From positions 124,001 to 188,000 of the forward strand of contig SSNU01000226.1 of NCBI GenBank assembly GCA_012064415.1: DNA of 64,000 bases, given 5' to 3'. This document shows, piece by piece, positions 1-9,437 of the stretch. This stretch comes from Gyrodactylus bullatarudis (Eukaryota > Platyhelminthes > Monogenea > Gyrodactylidea > Gyrodactylidae). The notes beneath the pieces are model-generated. The model was not told the DNA's origin and did not search any database. It was given only the letters and a program-made list of their open reading frames with translations. A program made the translations under genes and the position numbers. Each line of letters opens with the position of its first letter. The first letter of the stretch is position 1.

Positions 1-380
1 AAGAAAAAACCTAATTCGATTCTACAAATTTTGATTTGGCGCCAAAATTTCATTTTTTCTAACTTTGAACTCAAAATTTTTATTGGTCTGAAAGTGGGAG
101 TGTGGCCAAAAGATGTTTTTTGGATGTTTTTACGTTAAGATGAAAAAGTCGAATATGCTGAATCTGTTCGAACGCAAAACTTAATTATCGAATTTCGATT
201 TTTGATCATTTTCACTACTTGAAAATCAACGAAATTTCGACAAATCGAAATTCCTCAAAAATGGTGAATCTTTCGAAATTTTATAGGCTTTCTTGTCCAA
301 CCAAACATCTTTTGGCCACACTGCCACTTTTGAAAATATCATAGATTCCCAACTTAATATCAACCAACTTTACCATTCCT
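1..380. repeat. Partial long-inverted-repeat (TA-flanked, mariner-like) element
   Basis: The right end reads towards CAACCAACTT followed by TA, the terminal pattern of a family found at least eight times in the window. The interior shares the blocks 'ttggcgccaaaa' and 'ggccaaaagatgtttttt' with copies near 9.6, 37.4 and 47.1 kb. The left part is cut by the window edge. No coding capacity is seen. Confidence 0.55.
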
Positions 381-420
381 GCAAAAATGTCATAATTTCA
401 TTATCTGGAGAGTGAGGAAA

Positions 421-1489
421 AAAATAAAAGCTAGTTCTAATTTTTGATGACTCACCCTAAGTCACTTACCATGAGATATACATATTGAAATACAATGGTA
501 CAACTACGTGATGAAACAAATTTACCTTCATTGCTCTTATTGGATCGCGCGCCAAAGAGTTTATAATTTTGCATTATTAGAAATAGTTTTTTTAACAATA
601 CATATGTTATATCTGTGAACATAAATGATTCTTCATATTATTCTGAGCGCATTAATTTATTCTTGAGTTCATTTTTGAATTTATTTGAGCTTAGGTTTTT
701 GATAGATCTATTGAGATTTTTTTATATTTTTTTACATTTATTAAATATTGCCAGCTTTTATAGGTTGCCAAATTCTGGAATATTATAGCGCAATCCTTGA
801 CGGTTAGAGCTTACTAAAGGGGATGATTTGATAAGAGTTGATTATTTCAGCTCTCTTCTAAGTCTAAGAGAGTTATTCGGAGAGTTTAGTTTAGTTTGAT
901 AACTCGAATAGTAGCCGTAAATAATCGTTTGAATTTTTTTCGACCGTTTTCTACCTTTTTTAAAATAAATTTTTTTCTTAATCAATAAATATATTAAGGT
1001 GAACTCGCCATTTCACTTTTTAGTAGTATATTCAATAAATAAAGTTGTGGTAACCAAGCTGTTCCATATTCCATATTCGAAATTTTCATGAAAAAACTAA
1101 ATTTTCGAAAATTATAAATTGTCACTTTTATTTTGATCTGGTGAATGATACTAATCTGAAATTTGACACAGATTCTGAATCTGGTCTTGGAGTTCATTTG
1201 TATTCTGTTTCTACATATATTTACATATTATTAATATTCGAATTCTTGATTTTTCTTGACCCCTTTTAAAATATAACCATTTAAATATAATAGATGTTTA
1301 AAATTAATTCAAATTAAAACAGGAAGCCATTTCAGCGCTTAGTATATCTTGAATTTCATATCAGTTTAAGATACTTACGGTTAGTATGCTTACTTACGTT
1401 TTTCGAATATTTCTATCCCCAGTAAGCATATTTACGGCAAGTATGCTTACTTACTTATTTTTTAATTTAAGTCCTGAGTAGTTTTATCA
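421..1489. other. AT-rich intergenic stretch, no gene recognised
   Basis: Only short AT-rich open frames are present. Direct repeats of a 'cttacttacg' type lie at 1365-1455. No splice-linked coding segments or RNA genes were recognised. Confidence 0.5.
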
Positions 1490-1499
1490 TAAAAATCTT

Positions 1500-1600
1500 C
1501 TAGCATAAATAAGACACAAGAAATGATGAAAATTGATCTGATTGGCCCTTCTTTTTGTTCACCTTATCAGAGGTGAGCGCGTGTGTGCTTCTTTTGATAC
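1500..1600 (-). repeat. Second, truncated PLE terminal-repeat copy
   Basis: On the minus strand this repeats the block 'gggccaatcagat' and the GTGAACAA/GTG-rich sequence found at 1920-1985, but it lacks the following TATA and ribozyme. Two terminal-repeat copies about 400 bp apart on one strand fit the partial tandem arrangement known for Penelope-like elements. Confidence 0.5.
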
Positions 1601-1739
1601 TTCTCTGTAGTTTTCTTGGTGCTGATATTATGCAAGTACATTTTGATGATGGGAGAGTTACTATGTGCGTGTGTATACTAGTTCTTTGTACATTTATATA
1701 CAGTCTTTCAATAGAATAGATCATGCTAAACAGGATTTT

Positions 1740-1817
1740 GAAAAATAATGGTTTGAGTTTGTTAGCAGAGAGGTGTTGGGTGACCTCTGATTTAATCTGA
1801 GCAATAGTGAGATTCAT
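1740..1817 (-). pseudogene. Start of a PLE open reading frame (N-terminal fragment)
   Basis: An ATG at 1817 on the minus strand opens a frame beginning M-N-L-T-I-A-Q-I-K-S-E-V. A related start, M-E-I-T-V-A-Q-L-K-S-E-I, lies at 9217 on the plus strand, in both cases about 30 nt after the predicted ribozyme cleavage site. Conservation at the amino-acid level between two copies suggests the real N-terminus of the element's protein. The pattern resembles the first helix of a SAP DNA-binding motif, but that is only a resemblance. The similarity fades after about 25 residues. Confidence 0.5.
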
Positions 1818-1842
1818 GAAGAAAGGCGATGCCAAGTTTATT

Positions 1843-1890
1843 AAAGAATAGTGCTTTATTTCGTGGCATACTCATCAGCTTTTACATGCC
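1843..1890 (-). ncRNA. Hammerhead ribozyme (type I), PLE-associated, intact core
   Basis: On the minus strand the core CUGAUGA (1878-1872) and GAAA (1862-1859) are both intact. Helix I is AAAG (1882-1879) with CUUU (1846-1843). Helix II is 2 bp (G1871-C1863, U1870-A1864). Helix III is AUA/UAU around a 6-nt loop. Predicted cleavage follows U1847 (AUU). The helix II loop AUGCC (1869-1865) can pair with GGCAU (1890-1886). Hammerheads with short helix III are established in PLE terminal repeats. Activity is inferred, not shown. Confidence 0.75.
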
Positions 1891-1950
1891 AGATTTATAT
1901 ACAAAGAATTTTTCAATTAAGAAAGAATGAATCTGATTGGCCCTTCTTCT
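1891..1950 (-). promoter_or_regulatory. CCAAT-like plus TATA-like promoter module before the ribozyme
   Basis: On the minus strand a CCAATCAGATT block is followed about 40 nt later by TATATAAA, directly before the ribozyme. The same order occurs at 9080-9140, 19395-19440, 54200-54260 and, more weakly, at 38610-38660 and 62180-62220. Promoter function is inferred from position and motif. Confidence 0.45.
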
Positions 1951-2235
1951 TGTTCACCTCCTCTGAGGTGAGTGTGTGTGTGCGGCAGTGGACATTACTC
2001 TGTATTAATCGTTTCTGATATTATGTGTTCATCTTTGTGTACATGTGATAAGGGATGCGTGACACCGTGCGTGGGTATTGTATTGGGATCTCACAGTATA
2101 CTTGTATATTTGAATAGATTCCTCGGGTCCTACATATTCGTGGAGTTAGTTTTGGGTGAAATATTTCGTTATCTTCTTTTGATCCTGTTTACCTTCGGCC
2201 AGATTTCTTTTTATCGGTGTGTTTCTGGTTTGGGG

Positions 2236-2550
2236 TTAGGAATTGATTGTGATATCTTTCTTTTCTTCATTCTTTTGCGTTCTTTTTATTGTTGCTCTGG
2301 GGAGGGTTAATGGTTTGACGGCTGATTTTTGTACACAGAGGTTTGGCTTTTCTTTTTCAATGAATAGAGCTTCTGCTTTCTTGAGAGCTGTTAAGTTTTT
2401 CCCTGGTTGCTTGTAAAGAATTTCAAAGTTTAAAGGGGAAGCTTTTTCTTGGCATGCTCTTAAATGTTCTCTTACTGAGATTGTCCCAGTGTAAAGATGT
2501 TCGTTTATTCTTTCTTCGAGGCGTCGGTAAGTGTATCCTATATATTTGAG
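2236..2550 (-). pseudogene. PLE GIY-YIG endonuclease fragment, tandem copy B
   Basis: On the minus strand the frame opens with K-Y-I-G-Y-T-Y-R-R-L-E-E-R-I-N-E-H-L, the second half of a GIY-YIG nuclease core, and includes the block Y-K-Q-P-G-K-N-L shared with the copies at 2590-3010 and 8501-8849. It ends at a TAA at 2238-2236 after a lysine-rich tail. It lacks the upstream GVY-like strand, so it is a fragment lying head to tail behind copy A. Penelope-like elements carry this nuclease at the C-terminus of the reverse transcriptase polyprotein. Confidence 0.7.
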
Positions 2551-2589
2551 TTTGATTTGTGTAAACGAATTATCTGAGTTCTATAAGTA

Positions 2590-3010
2590 TTAATTCTGAG
2601 AAAAATATCGTGTTATATTTTTCTGATTTTGGTTTCCTTCCGCCATATTGCTTTTTCTTGGTCTGGATCTGGTTGAAGGTTGGGAATTAGCTGATTTCTC
2701 TCTGGTCTCTTCATTCGTGTCTATTGTTTTCAAAGTTCCTTTATGTAGGACTAATGGTTTGATAGCTACATTCTGAACGCACAAATTAGCCTTTTTTCAA
2801 TGAAAAGAGCCTCTACTGTCTTGAGAGCTGTCAGATTTTTCCCTGGTTGTTTGTAAAGGATTTCAAATTTTGATGGGGAAACTTTTTCCGGACATTCTCT
2901 CATGTGTTCTCTGACCGATGTCGTCCCAGTGTATAGATGTTCATTTATCCTTTCTTCAAGACGTCGATAGGTATGTCCTATGTACTCAGAATTGCAGAAA
3001 CATATGAACT
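2590..3010 (-). pseudogene. PLE GIY-YIG endonuclease fragment, copy A, with C-terminal PIP-box-like motif
   Basis: On the minus strand the sequence encodes F-C-N-S-E-Y-I-G-H-T-Y-R-R-L-E-E-R, then Y-K-Q-P-G-K-N-L and E-A-L-F-I-E-K. A frame change near 2784 leads into a tail ending Q-K-N-I-T-R-Y-F-S-Q-N and a stop at 2590. The tail matches the PCNA-interacting consensus Q-x-x-[ILM]-x-x-[FY]-[FY]. The nuclease is split at 3011-3752 by a TA-flanked inverted-repeat element. Sequence at 3753-3800 continues it in frame (L-K-Q-T-H-V-V-Y). The copy is dead. Confidence 0.7.
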
Positions 3011-3012
3011 TA

Positions 3013-3750
3013 AAGCTAGTTGACGTGAAGATAAGAATTTAATTTTTTTACAAAAAACTCGATATTTTTCTCCGGAGTCACAGAGAAAACAATTTTTTGA
3101 ATTTTAAAACGGAATGAGCTAATAAGATGTGAATATTCGAAAAAATTCAGGAAAATTTCAATCTAACCAAAATTAGGCCGTTTTTGAATTTCGAAAACGT
3201 ACCAAATTTCCACTTTTGAGCCCAAAATTTTTATCGATTTCGATGATTCCAAGCAGTTAAGTGGTGATATTTGGGATCAACATTAGACGAAGAATTCGAA
3301 TTCGCCCAAAGAAAAAGCTTACTGTTTCCGAGAAAAAGTTCCAGATTTTGGATAATTTGCCTTCGTGATAATCGAAAAACTCAAATGGTTCGATTTCCCA
3401 TAGTTATGACGAACTTCAGTGAACTTCTACAGGTGAATTCGAATTTTTCGTTCAATGTTGATCCCAAATATCATCAGTGATGATTCATCACTTAACTGCT
3501 TGGAATCATCGAAATCGATTAAAATTTTGAGCTCAAAAGTTGAAAAAGTGGAAATTTGGTACATTTTCGAAATTCAAAAAACGGCCTAATTTTGGTTAGA
3601 TTGAATTTTTTCTGAGTTTTTTCGAATATCCACATCTTATTAGCTCATTCCGTTTTAAAATTCAAAAAATTGTTTTTCTCTGTGACTCCGGAGATAAATA
3701 TCGAGTTTTTTGTAAAAAAAGTAAATTCATATCTTCACGTCAATTAGGTT
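3013..3750. mobile_element. Mariner-like long-inverted-repeat element inserted in PLE endonuclease
   Basis: The two halves are near-perfect reverse complements: 3013-3270 against 3470-3750. The ends are AAGCTAGTTGACGTGAAG and CTTCACGTCAATTAGGTT, and TA dinucleotides flank both sides. Removing the element and one TA restores the PLE nuclease frame (V-V-Y-K-F-I-C), which supports both the boundaries and the TA target duplication. The short open frame at 3271-3480 lies in the loop and is not conserved. No transposase is present, so it is non-autonomous. Confidence 0.75.
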
Positions 3751-3752
3751 TA

Positions 3753-3800
3753 TATACAACGTGAGTCTGTTTCAATGGTTCTAGTTACCTTTGTTAGTGA
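3753..3800 (-). pseudogene. Continuation of PLE endonuclease copy A upstream of the insertion
   Basis: On the minus strand this encodes L-K-Q-T-H-V-V-Y, matching the plus-strand PLE at 7980-8010 (L-K-Q-T-H-V-V-Y-K-F-K-C). It is the first strand of the GIY-YIG fold, separated from the rest by the 738-bp insertion. Confidence 0.65.
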
Positions 3801-3879
3801 TAGAAATAAAAAAAAATTTGGAACTTCATATTAACTTGCTTTAGTAATATGACACAAAGAAGTGAAAATCTGAGATTAA

Positions 3880-4085
3880 CCCTTTCAATGCTGATGAAAA
3901 TATATGTCCATTTTTCAATTTTTCTCAAACCTTGGTAGCTTTATTAGTTTGGTAGATTTCAGAATGAATTAAAGTTTAAATTGACAGATGAGTCTAAGGT
4001 CGTACTGTAGTAATATTTTTGGTGAAACACTTGAATATTTTCATTGCTAGTTTTTGGATTTTATGAAAATAAGGAAATATTTTAG
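3880..4085. mobile_element. TTAA-flanked MITE, diverged copy
   Basis: It starts after TTAA with CCCTTTCAATGCTGATG and is followed by 'aaatatatgtccattttt'. It aligns with copies at 6273-6479 and 19582-19782. The right end is eroded and the TTAA there is not clear. TTAA targets and CCC termini are typical of piggyBac-superfamily MITEs. Confidence 0.55.
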
Positions 4086-4089
4086 CCCT

Positions 4090-6270
4090 GTTTGAATTTG
4101 ACTTCTGCAGTAAGTTGGAATCAGTCAGTAAGATTACATGTGTAATAATTTAACAAAATAACGATATTATCCCAGATTATTCGAATTGAAACATGATTAA
4201 TTCTTCTGAATGAGATTTGATAAATGAAGCTCAACATGATGATTTATCATAATTATAATTAGAAGATTTATTCGGGTTTATTGACTTACCGATCGATTTG
4301 CTAGAAATATAGAATTTTATTTGAATTTTCAAAAAGTAAAAACGGTTATGATCCATATATTTTTGATCACTTATTTTATGCTGGCTCTAATTTGGCATTG
4401 GAATTGTTGAGGAGATTTTGTTTAGAATTCAATTGGTACGAGTTGGTACGAACAAACTTGACAACTCGATTCATGCAACTACTATTCTCAAAACTTGTTG
4501 ACTCCCCCAGTTTGCTGTTACTCCTTTTAAAGCAGTGCATACTAGACTTGGACGAAATTTTGCAAAATTACTTAAATCGCCTATCGATATGAAAAAACTA
4601 ATCTTCAAGTATTTAAATATAATCCCACCAAATTTCGCTTCAAAATGCCTTTCTATACTTCTGGAATAAGATAAACAAAATTGTGCGAATTATTTCAATT
4701 CCTCGCATTTCTGCTGTACTCTATCATAAAATCCCGCCTACTACCAATCGAAATTAACACCTTCGCTTCTCTAAAGGTTTCACAATTCTTCTTACAACGC
4801 TTCATCCCTTGAGACACAGATTTCAACTTAATTTTGATGTTTTTAAAAACCTAAAGATTATTCCTATTATTTCTACATATGCACTAGATAATCATAACTA
4901 TTTTACAAACTTTTTCAAATAAAAATCTATTTCTTATTACCTCAGATTCAGGAATTCCAAGACTCTCATAATTACAAAACATTAGCGACTGAAAAGTGGT
5001 TATGAGATCTCTTGTTGATGAATTTGAGAATTTATGATTTTTACAAAAATCTCATTTTTCATCAAAGGCTTGAAAATTTCTAGATTTTCGATGTAAGAGA
5101 ATTTATTTTTGGAAAAAATCGGAGACTTCGAAAATTTCGATTTGGCGCGATTTTTCCATTTTATATTGATTTTTAAGCAATAAGAATGGTCGGAAAAGTG
5201 GAAGTAGACTCTCTTACGATAGTGAAGTGTTTCCCAGAATATCTACGACCATTTTTGGTTCCCTTGTATAATGATGACACTGAAAAATAAAGTTTGATCC
5301 ATTTCCCAGATAAATTGAAAATGTCTACAAATTTTTTTTCGATTTTTTTTAAATCGGTAACTAAAAAATATTCAGAAAATTTTGATACCTCGATGAAAAT
5401 ATGAGATTTTTATAAAATACTCAAAAATGCCCGAATTCATCGTGAATATAATAAATTTAATTCCCAATATTAATCGGCTTGATCGACTATCGAGTTCTGT
5501 CTTGTATTTCCAAAGTTATTTCCAATCTTAATAAACAATAAAAAAAGCTATAGGATTTTTGTTCATTCTTGGAGAGTTGAAAGAGAAATAATAAAAAACA
5601 CAACATTCTCACCATGTGAGATAAGATTTCTTCTGATAAAGTCTCCATTGGATACTTGTAAACAACAGTAAGTAACAGTATCTTGTTATTAAAATTTGTG
5701 ATTGCATCTCTCTTTTTCTTATGCCTGTTTCATCTACTGCCAGAGATGAGAACGATTGCTTATTAGACATGCAAAATTCTTTCTTATGTATGAGATGAGA
5801 TATTTCCTGGGGAACAGGATAATATCGGAAAACATGTTCACTTGCTTAATTCAGAAAATTATGAATTTCTTTAAAAATATGGAATATTTTTTTGACTATC
5901 AATAAAGTTTTGACTTAGGGCTCTTTTTACGTGACTTAGGAATATAGCTTTAAAAGTAGCTCAAATTGAAGATCAATAAATTTCTGCTCATTTGTTGTCA
6001 CAAGTTTAAGAATAAAAAAATTATCAAGTTTGTTTGCGAGCATTTACGAATTCCGGGAAAATGCAGAATTGCAAATTTTACAACTTCATTGAGCAAATTC
6101 ATACAGTAAATATTCAATTTAAAGAGGTTCCAACGAGGTTATATTTGATCGGAAAATGCATGAGCCGAAAGAATTTCAATATCCCTATTCATGATCCAGA
6201 TCACAAAATTCAAGCCTTTCTTTTTTGTCTTAAGATTTATTTTAATACTTTAGTTTCTGACATCCTTATC
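4090..6270. other. Intergenic stretch with repeat fragments, no gene
   Basis: A roughly 150-bp repeat at 4550-4700 ('ggacgaaattttgcaaaattac', 'tcccaccaaatttcgcttcaaaat') recurs at 58385-58540 and partly at 33655. 4970-5160 holds interior pieces of the TA-flanked inverted-repeat family. The open frame at 6034-6321 runs into the next MITE and has no recognisable domain. Confidence 0.5.
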
Positions 6271-6272
6271 AA

Positions 6273-6479
6273 CCCTTTTGGTGCCGATGGACATATATGT
6301 ACATTTTCCAATTTTTTTTAACCTTCATAACTCTTTGATAGGTTTCTGGATCAATTAAAATTTAAATTGAAGCCCACCATGTGAACTTGCATCAGTAATA
6401 TTTTTGGCCAAATAACTTGGTATCTTCATAGCTAAATTTTAGTTTTCATGAAAAATTGTGAAATAGTCTCGGCAAAAGG
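6273..6479. mobile_element. TTAA-type MITE
   Basis: The left end is TCAA (probably mutated TTAA) followed by CCCTTTTGGTGCCGATGG. The right end is TCTCGGCAAAAGG followed by TTAA. The copy at 19582-19782 is highly similar along its length. It is non-coding. Confidence 0.7.
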
Positions 6480-6543
6480 TTAAGAGGACATAAGCCTTAC
6501 ACTTTACTCAATCTGTAGAGCAAAAAGAACCTGACGAGTTTTA

Positions 6544-6794
6544 CCCTTAAAGTCTCACAGTGATATTTCTATCACATATCATTTTAGCAACTTGATATTA
6601 TTTATTTAAGCCTCAGAAAATACTTCGTTAACCCCCCCCGTCGCTATTCGATTGCCTGTTTTTGGATCAAAAAATGACCTATTTTTTGATCGATAACTTC
6701 TGAACCAAAAATATTTGCATTAAAACAAACCGTAGAATAAATAGGCAAGAGATTGAATGCGAATCATGAAAAAAAATCTCTGAGACTTTAAGGG
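6544..6794. mobile_element. TTAA-type MITE, second family
   Basis: The inverted ends are CCCTTAAAGTCTCA and TGAGACTTTAAGGG, with TTAA on the right side. A diverged relative lies at 29175-29432. A poly-C run (6632-6640) sits in the middle. It is non-coding. Confidence 0.6.
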
Positions 6795-7639
6795 TTAAAA
6801 GATAAAGATTGAAACACGTAAATAATTTAATAGAACAGATTTCATTGGATAGAGAAATGAATTTAAAAAGAACGCGTTTCATTTAACAAAAACTCTAGTT
6901 TCAAGTTAAAAATAAATATTTCACCCTTCTTTAGCCACACAGTGAAATTCTTGAAAGTCTTGTATGAATAGAATTCCATCTCCTTGACATTCTTTTGGCT
7001 ATCTCAAGGAGGAAAAATAAAGTTTTTTAAATTATTCATTTGTAAAATAGATATATCACGTAAAGATGAGGACAATACCAGAAGGAAAAATATGGGGAGT
7101 GTTATTTTTTTTGTGAAAATCTACCCATAATTTTTCTTCAACTTTGAATAGAATTTTTGAGAATTTTACTCAAACCATAATATCCGAATGAGACTTTTCC
7201 AATTATGTTAAAGATTTCTAGGAATCTAAACCTAATTGACATGAAGATGAGAATTTCCTATCTTTACAAAAAACTCAATATTTTTATCCAGAAAGTCAGG
7301 AAAAAATTCATTTTTTGGATTCCACTATGAAATGAGCTGATTAGTTTTGAAAACAAAAAAAATTTCCGAAAAAAATTTAATCTGACCAAAATTGAGCCGT
7401 TTTTTGAATTTCAGAAATGTTTCAAATTTACACTTTTTCAACTTTCAAATCCAAAATTTTTATCGATTTCAAAAATTTAAAGCAGTTAAATATTGATATT
7501 CAGCATCAACATTGGACGAAGATTTCGAATTCACGTGCAGGAATTCACAGAAATTCGTCATTACGGTGGGAAATCGAACCATTTGAATTTTTCGATTATC
7601 ACGAGGGAAAATGATCCAAAATATATAGATTAAACTTTT

Positions 7640-7870
7640 TATCGGAAAGAGTAATTTTCTCTCAAATTCTACGGCCAAATTCGAAATCTTCTTGTATATC
7701 TGACTTGTTTGGTCACCTTTAAATGGTATATATAGACTGGTTTTGGGTATTTCTCCTTCCTCTTGTTCTCTCGGCTCGATCTCTATATTTTCCACAAATT
7801 TTTCTAAAGTTTTGGTAATGAATATCTTTGGATAGTTGTTCTTTTCAAATATCTTAGCTTTTCTTTTTCC
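7640..7870 (-). pseudogene. Inverted PLE segment: reverse transcriptase C-terminal region
   Basis: The minus-strand frame contains S-L-Y-I-P-F-K-G-D-Q-T-S, matching I-Y-L-K-L-P-F-K-G-D-T-S of the PLE reverse transcriptase at 39146-39895, and N-Y-P-K-I-F-I matching G-Y-P-E-S-F-I. The adjacent 7871-8045 segment, which should follow it in one protein, is on the plus strand. The 5' part of this copy is therefore inverted at about 7870, as in twin-priming or 5' inversion of target-primed retroelements. Confidence 0.65.
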
Positions 7871-8849
7871 TCAAGAAGAAGATTAAAGAAGTCTTCAAAA
7901 ATACTTTCCCAAACGAAGAAGTGAGAATCTATTTCAGGACTAACAAAATGTTTCCCAACCAGTTAAAAGACAAGTTAGATCCTCTCAAACAGACTCACGT
8001 TGTTTACAAGTTCAAATGTTTTTGTCAATCAGAATACATTGGATATGTTACCGTTAATCTTGTTACTCTTGATAGTCTTAAGACTACCTGATAGTCTTAA
8101 GACTAACGGAATGGCTTGTTAAACTTGTTACTCGGTAACAAGATTAACTGGAATCTTTGATAGTCTTGAGACTAAGTGCAGTTATAAGCGTTTTAGATTT
8201 ACGAATCGTGAAATTTATTTTAAATTGCAATTCAAGATGTCATAATAGCTTATCTTGCAACAATAAATTTAATTCAGTCAGCCAAACTTATTACCAAGTA
8301 TCAAGATCAACAAACTATATTTTATAGCTAGTTAATCTTAAAACCTGGTAATAAGTTTATCAAGCTATGCCGTTAAGACTATCAGGTAGTCTTAAGACTA
8401 TCAAAGATTTCAGTTAATCTTGTTACCGAGTAACAAGTTTAACAAACCATTCCGTTAGTCTTAAGACTATCAATAGTAACAAGATTAACGGTAACAGATA
8501 CACGTGCAGAAGATTGGAGGAGAGAATAAACGAGCACCTTTATACAGGCACAACAGCCATCAGAGATCATACAAGAACCTGCCCAGAGAAAGTTTCCCCA
8601 TTAAACTTTGAAATAATTTACAAACAACCAGGGAAAAATGTGGTAGCTCTTAAGACTGCTGAGGCATTATTCATAGAAAAGCAAAAGCCAGTCCTATGCA
8701 TTCAGAAGAAACTCGTGAAACCATTGGTTCTACCCAGGCCAACTCTGATAAGTTCACAGCCAGTTCTGGTCTCAACACCAAGGAAAAGAAACAGATCAGA
8801 GGACGACATAGGACAAAACAAGATAACCAAATATTTCTCCCAAGTGTAA
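7871..8849 (+). pseudogene. PLE GIY-YIG endonuclease with C-terminal PIP-box-like motif, split by a MITE
   Basis: Coding runs 7871-8045 and resumes at 8501-8849. Seen motifs are V-V-Y-K-F-K-C-F-C-Q-S-E-Y-I-G-Y (the GIY and YIG strands), then R-R-L-E-E-R-I-N-E-H-L, Y-K-Q-P-G-K-N-V and E-A-L-F-I-E-K. The tail ends Q-N-K-I-T-K-Y-F-S-Q-V, matching Q-x-x-I-x-x-Y-F. GIY-YIG nucleases in PLEs nick the target for primed reverse transcription. The frame is open across both parts once the 451-bp insertion and one GATA are ignored, so this copy was intact here when the MITE arrived. The upstream reverse transcriptase is missing or inverted. Confidence 0.75.
8046..8496. mobile_element. 451-bp MITE with ~120-bp inverted repeats and GATA target duplication
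   Basis: The ends are TGTTACCGTTAATCTTGTTA and its reverse complement. The arms pair for about 120 bp, with a 19-bp internal duplication in the left arm. GATA flanks both sides (8042-8045 and 8497-8500). Excision of the element plus one GATA restores the nuclease frame. An end fragment of the same family lies at 34169-34210. It has no coding capacity. The superfamily is not assigned. Confidence 0.8.
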
Positions 8850-9138
8850 AAAATTTTTATTTTTTAGTTTTCATGGAACCACACTTTACTTTCTCAGATC
8901 TTTTTCATCACTAACACCAAATACCTTTGTACATAACCCCCCCCCCTAAACTTTATGATAGCATAGACTTCAAAGTATGTTACTCACACCAACAAATGTG
9001 ATAGGGATATATGACTCTTACATGTATATCCCAAAGCTGCCCAATGTATTACGTGTAAAACAGAGGGACTTACGCACCGAAAACTGACGAATCAGATTCA
9101 AAACCAATATTTTGTACACATTTTCTTTATATAAATCT

Positions 9139-9190
9139 GGCATGTAAAAGCTTATGAGTATGCCACGAAATAAAAGCGCTGTATTCTTAT
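9139..9190 (+). ncRNA. Hammerhead ribozyme, PLE-associated, core mutated
   Basis: The architecture is that of the 1843-1890 copy: GGCAU (9139-9143), helix I AAG/CUU, the loop AUGCC, GAAA at 9167-9170 and a short helix III. The core reads CUUAUGA at 9151-9157 instead of CUGAUGA, a change of the invariant G5, so self-cleavage is predicted to be lost. TATATAAA lies just upstream at 9129-9136. Confidence 0.65.
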
Positions 9191-9216
9191 TACTAATTGG
9201 CATCACCTTCTTTCTT

Positions 9217-9275
9217 ATGGAAATAACCGTAGCTCAACTAAAATCAGAGATCCAAACATTTCTCTCTCTCAAATT
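9217..9275 (+). pseudogene. Start of a PLE open reading frame after the ribozyme
   Basis: ATG 9217 opens M-E-I-T-V-A-Q-L-K-S-E-I-Q-T-F-L-S, related to the minus-strand start at 1817. It lies 31 nt after the predicted cleavage position. The sequence then passes into the right arm of the host inverted-repeat element, so it is truncated. Confidence 0.5.
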
Positions 9276-9437
9276 TTTTCCTGACTTTCTGGATAAAAAT
9301 ATTGAGTTTTTTGTAAAGATATGAAATTCTCATCTTCATGTCAACTAGCTTTAGATCATGTTATTATAGAAGAAAAAATTAACAATGAAAATCGAGTATG
9401 GCTATTAAATTTTTAACATATTCTTGATGAGATCATA

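Larger units (their letters stand above)
7229..9351. mobile_element. TA-flanked inverted-repeat element split by a PLE insertion
   Basis: The left arm (7229-7620) starts AACCTAATTGACATGAAG after TA. The right arm (about 9265-9351) ends CTTCATGTCAACTAGCTT before TA. The arms are reverse complements for over 90 bp, including the 'ccagaaagtcagg' block. About 1.6 kb of PLE sequence separates them, so the PLE landed inside this element. Confidence 0.65.

Noticed and set aside
3271..3480. Open frame in the 3.0-3.75 kb element, similar to 7469-7620 minus
   Set aside because: The similarity is due to the shared repeat. The frame is not conserved and lies in a non-autonomous element.
8046..8496. CRISPR-like or regulatory repeats ('gatagtcttaagact' repeated)
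   Set aside because: The repeats are the arms and a 19-bp duplication within a MITE with clear target duplications. The organism is eukaryotic.
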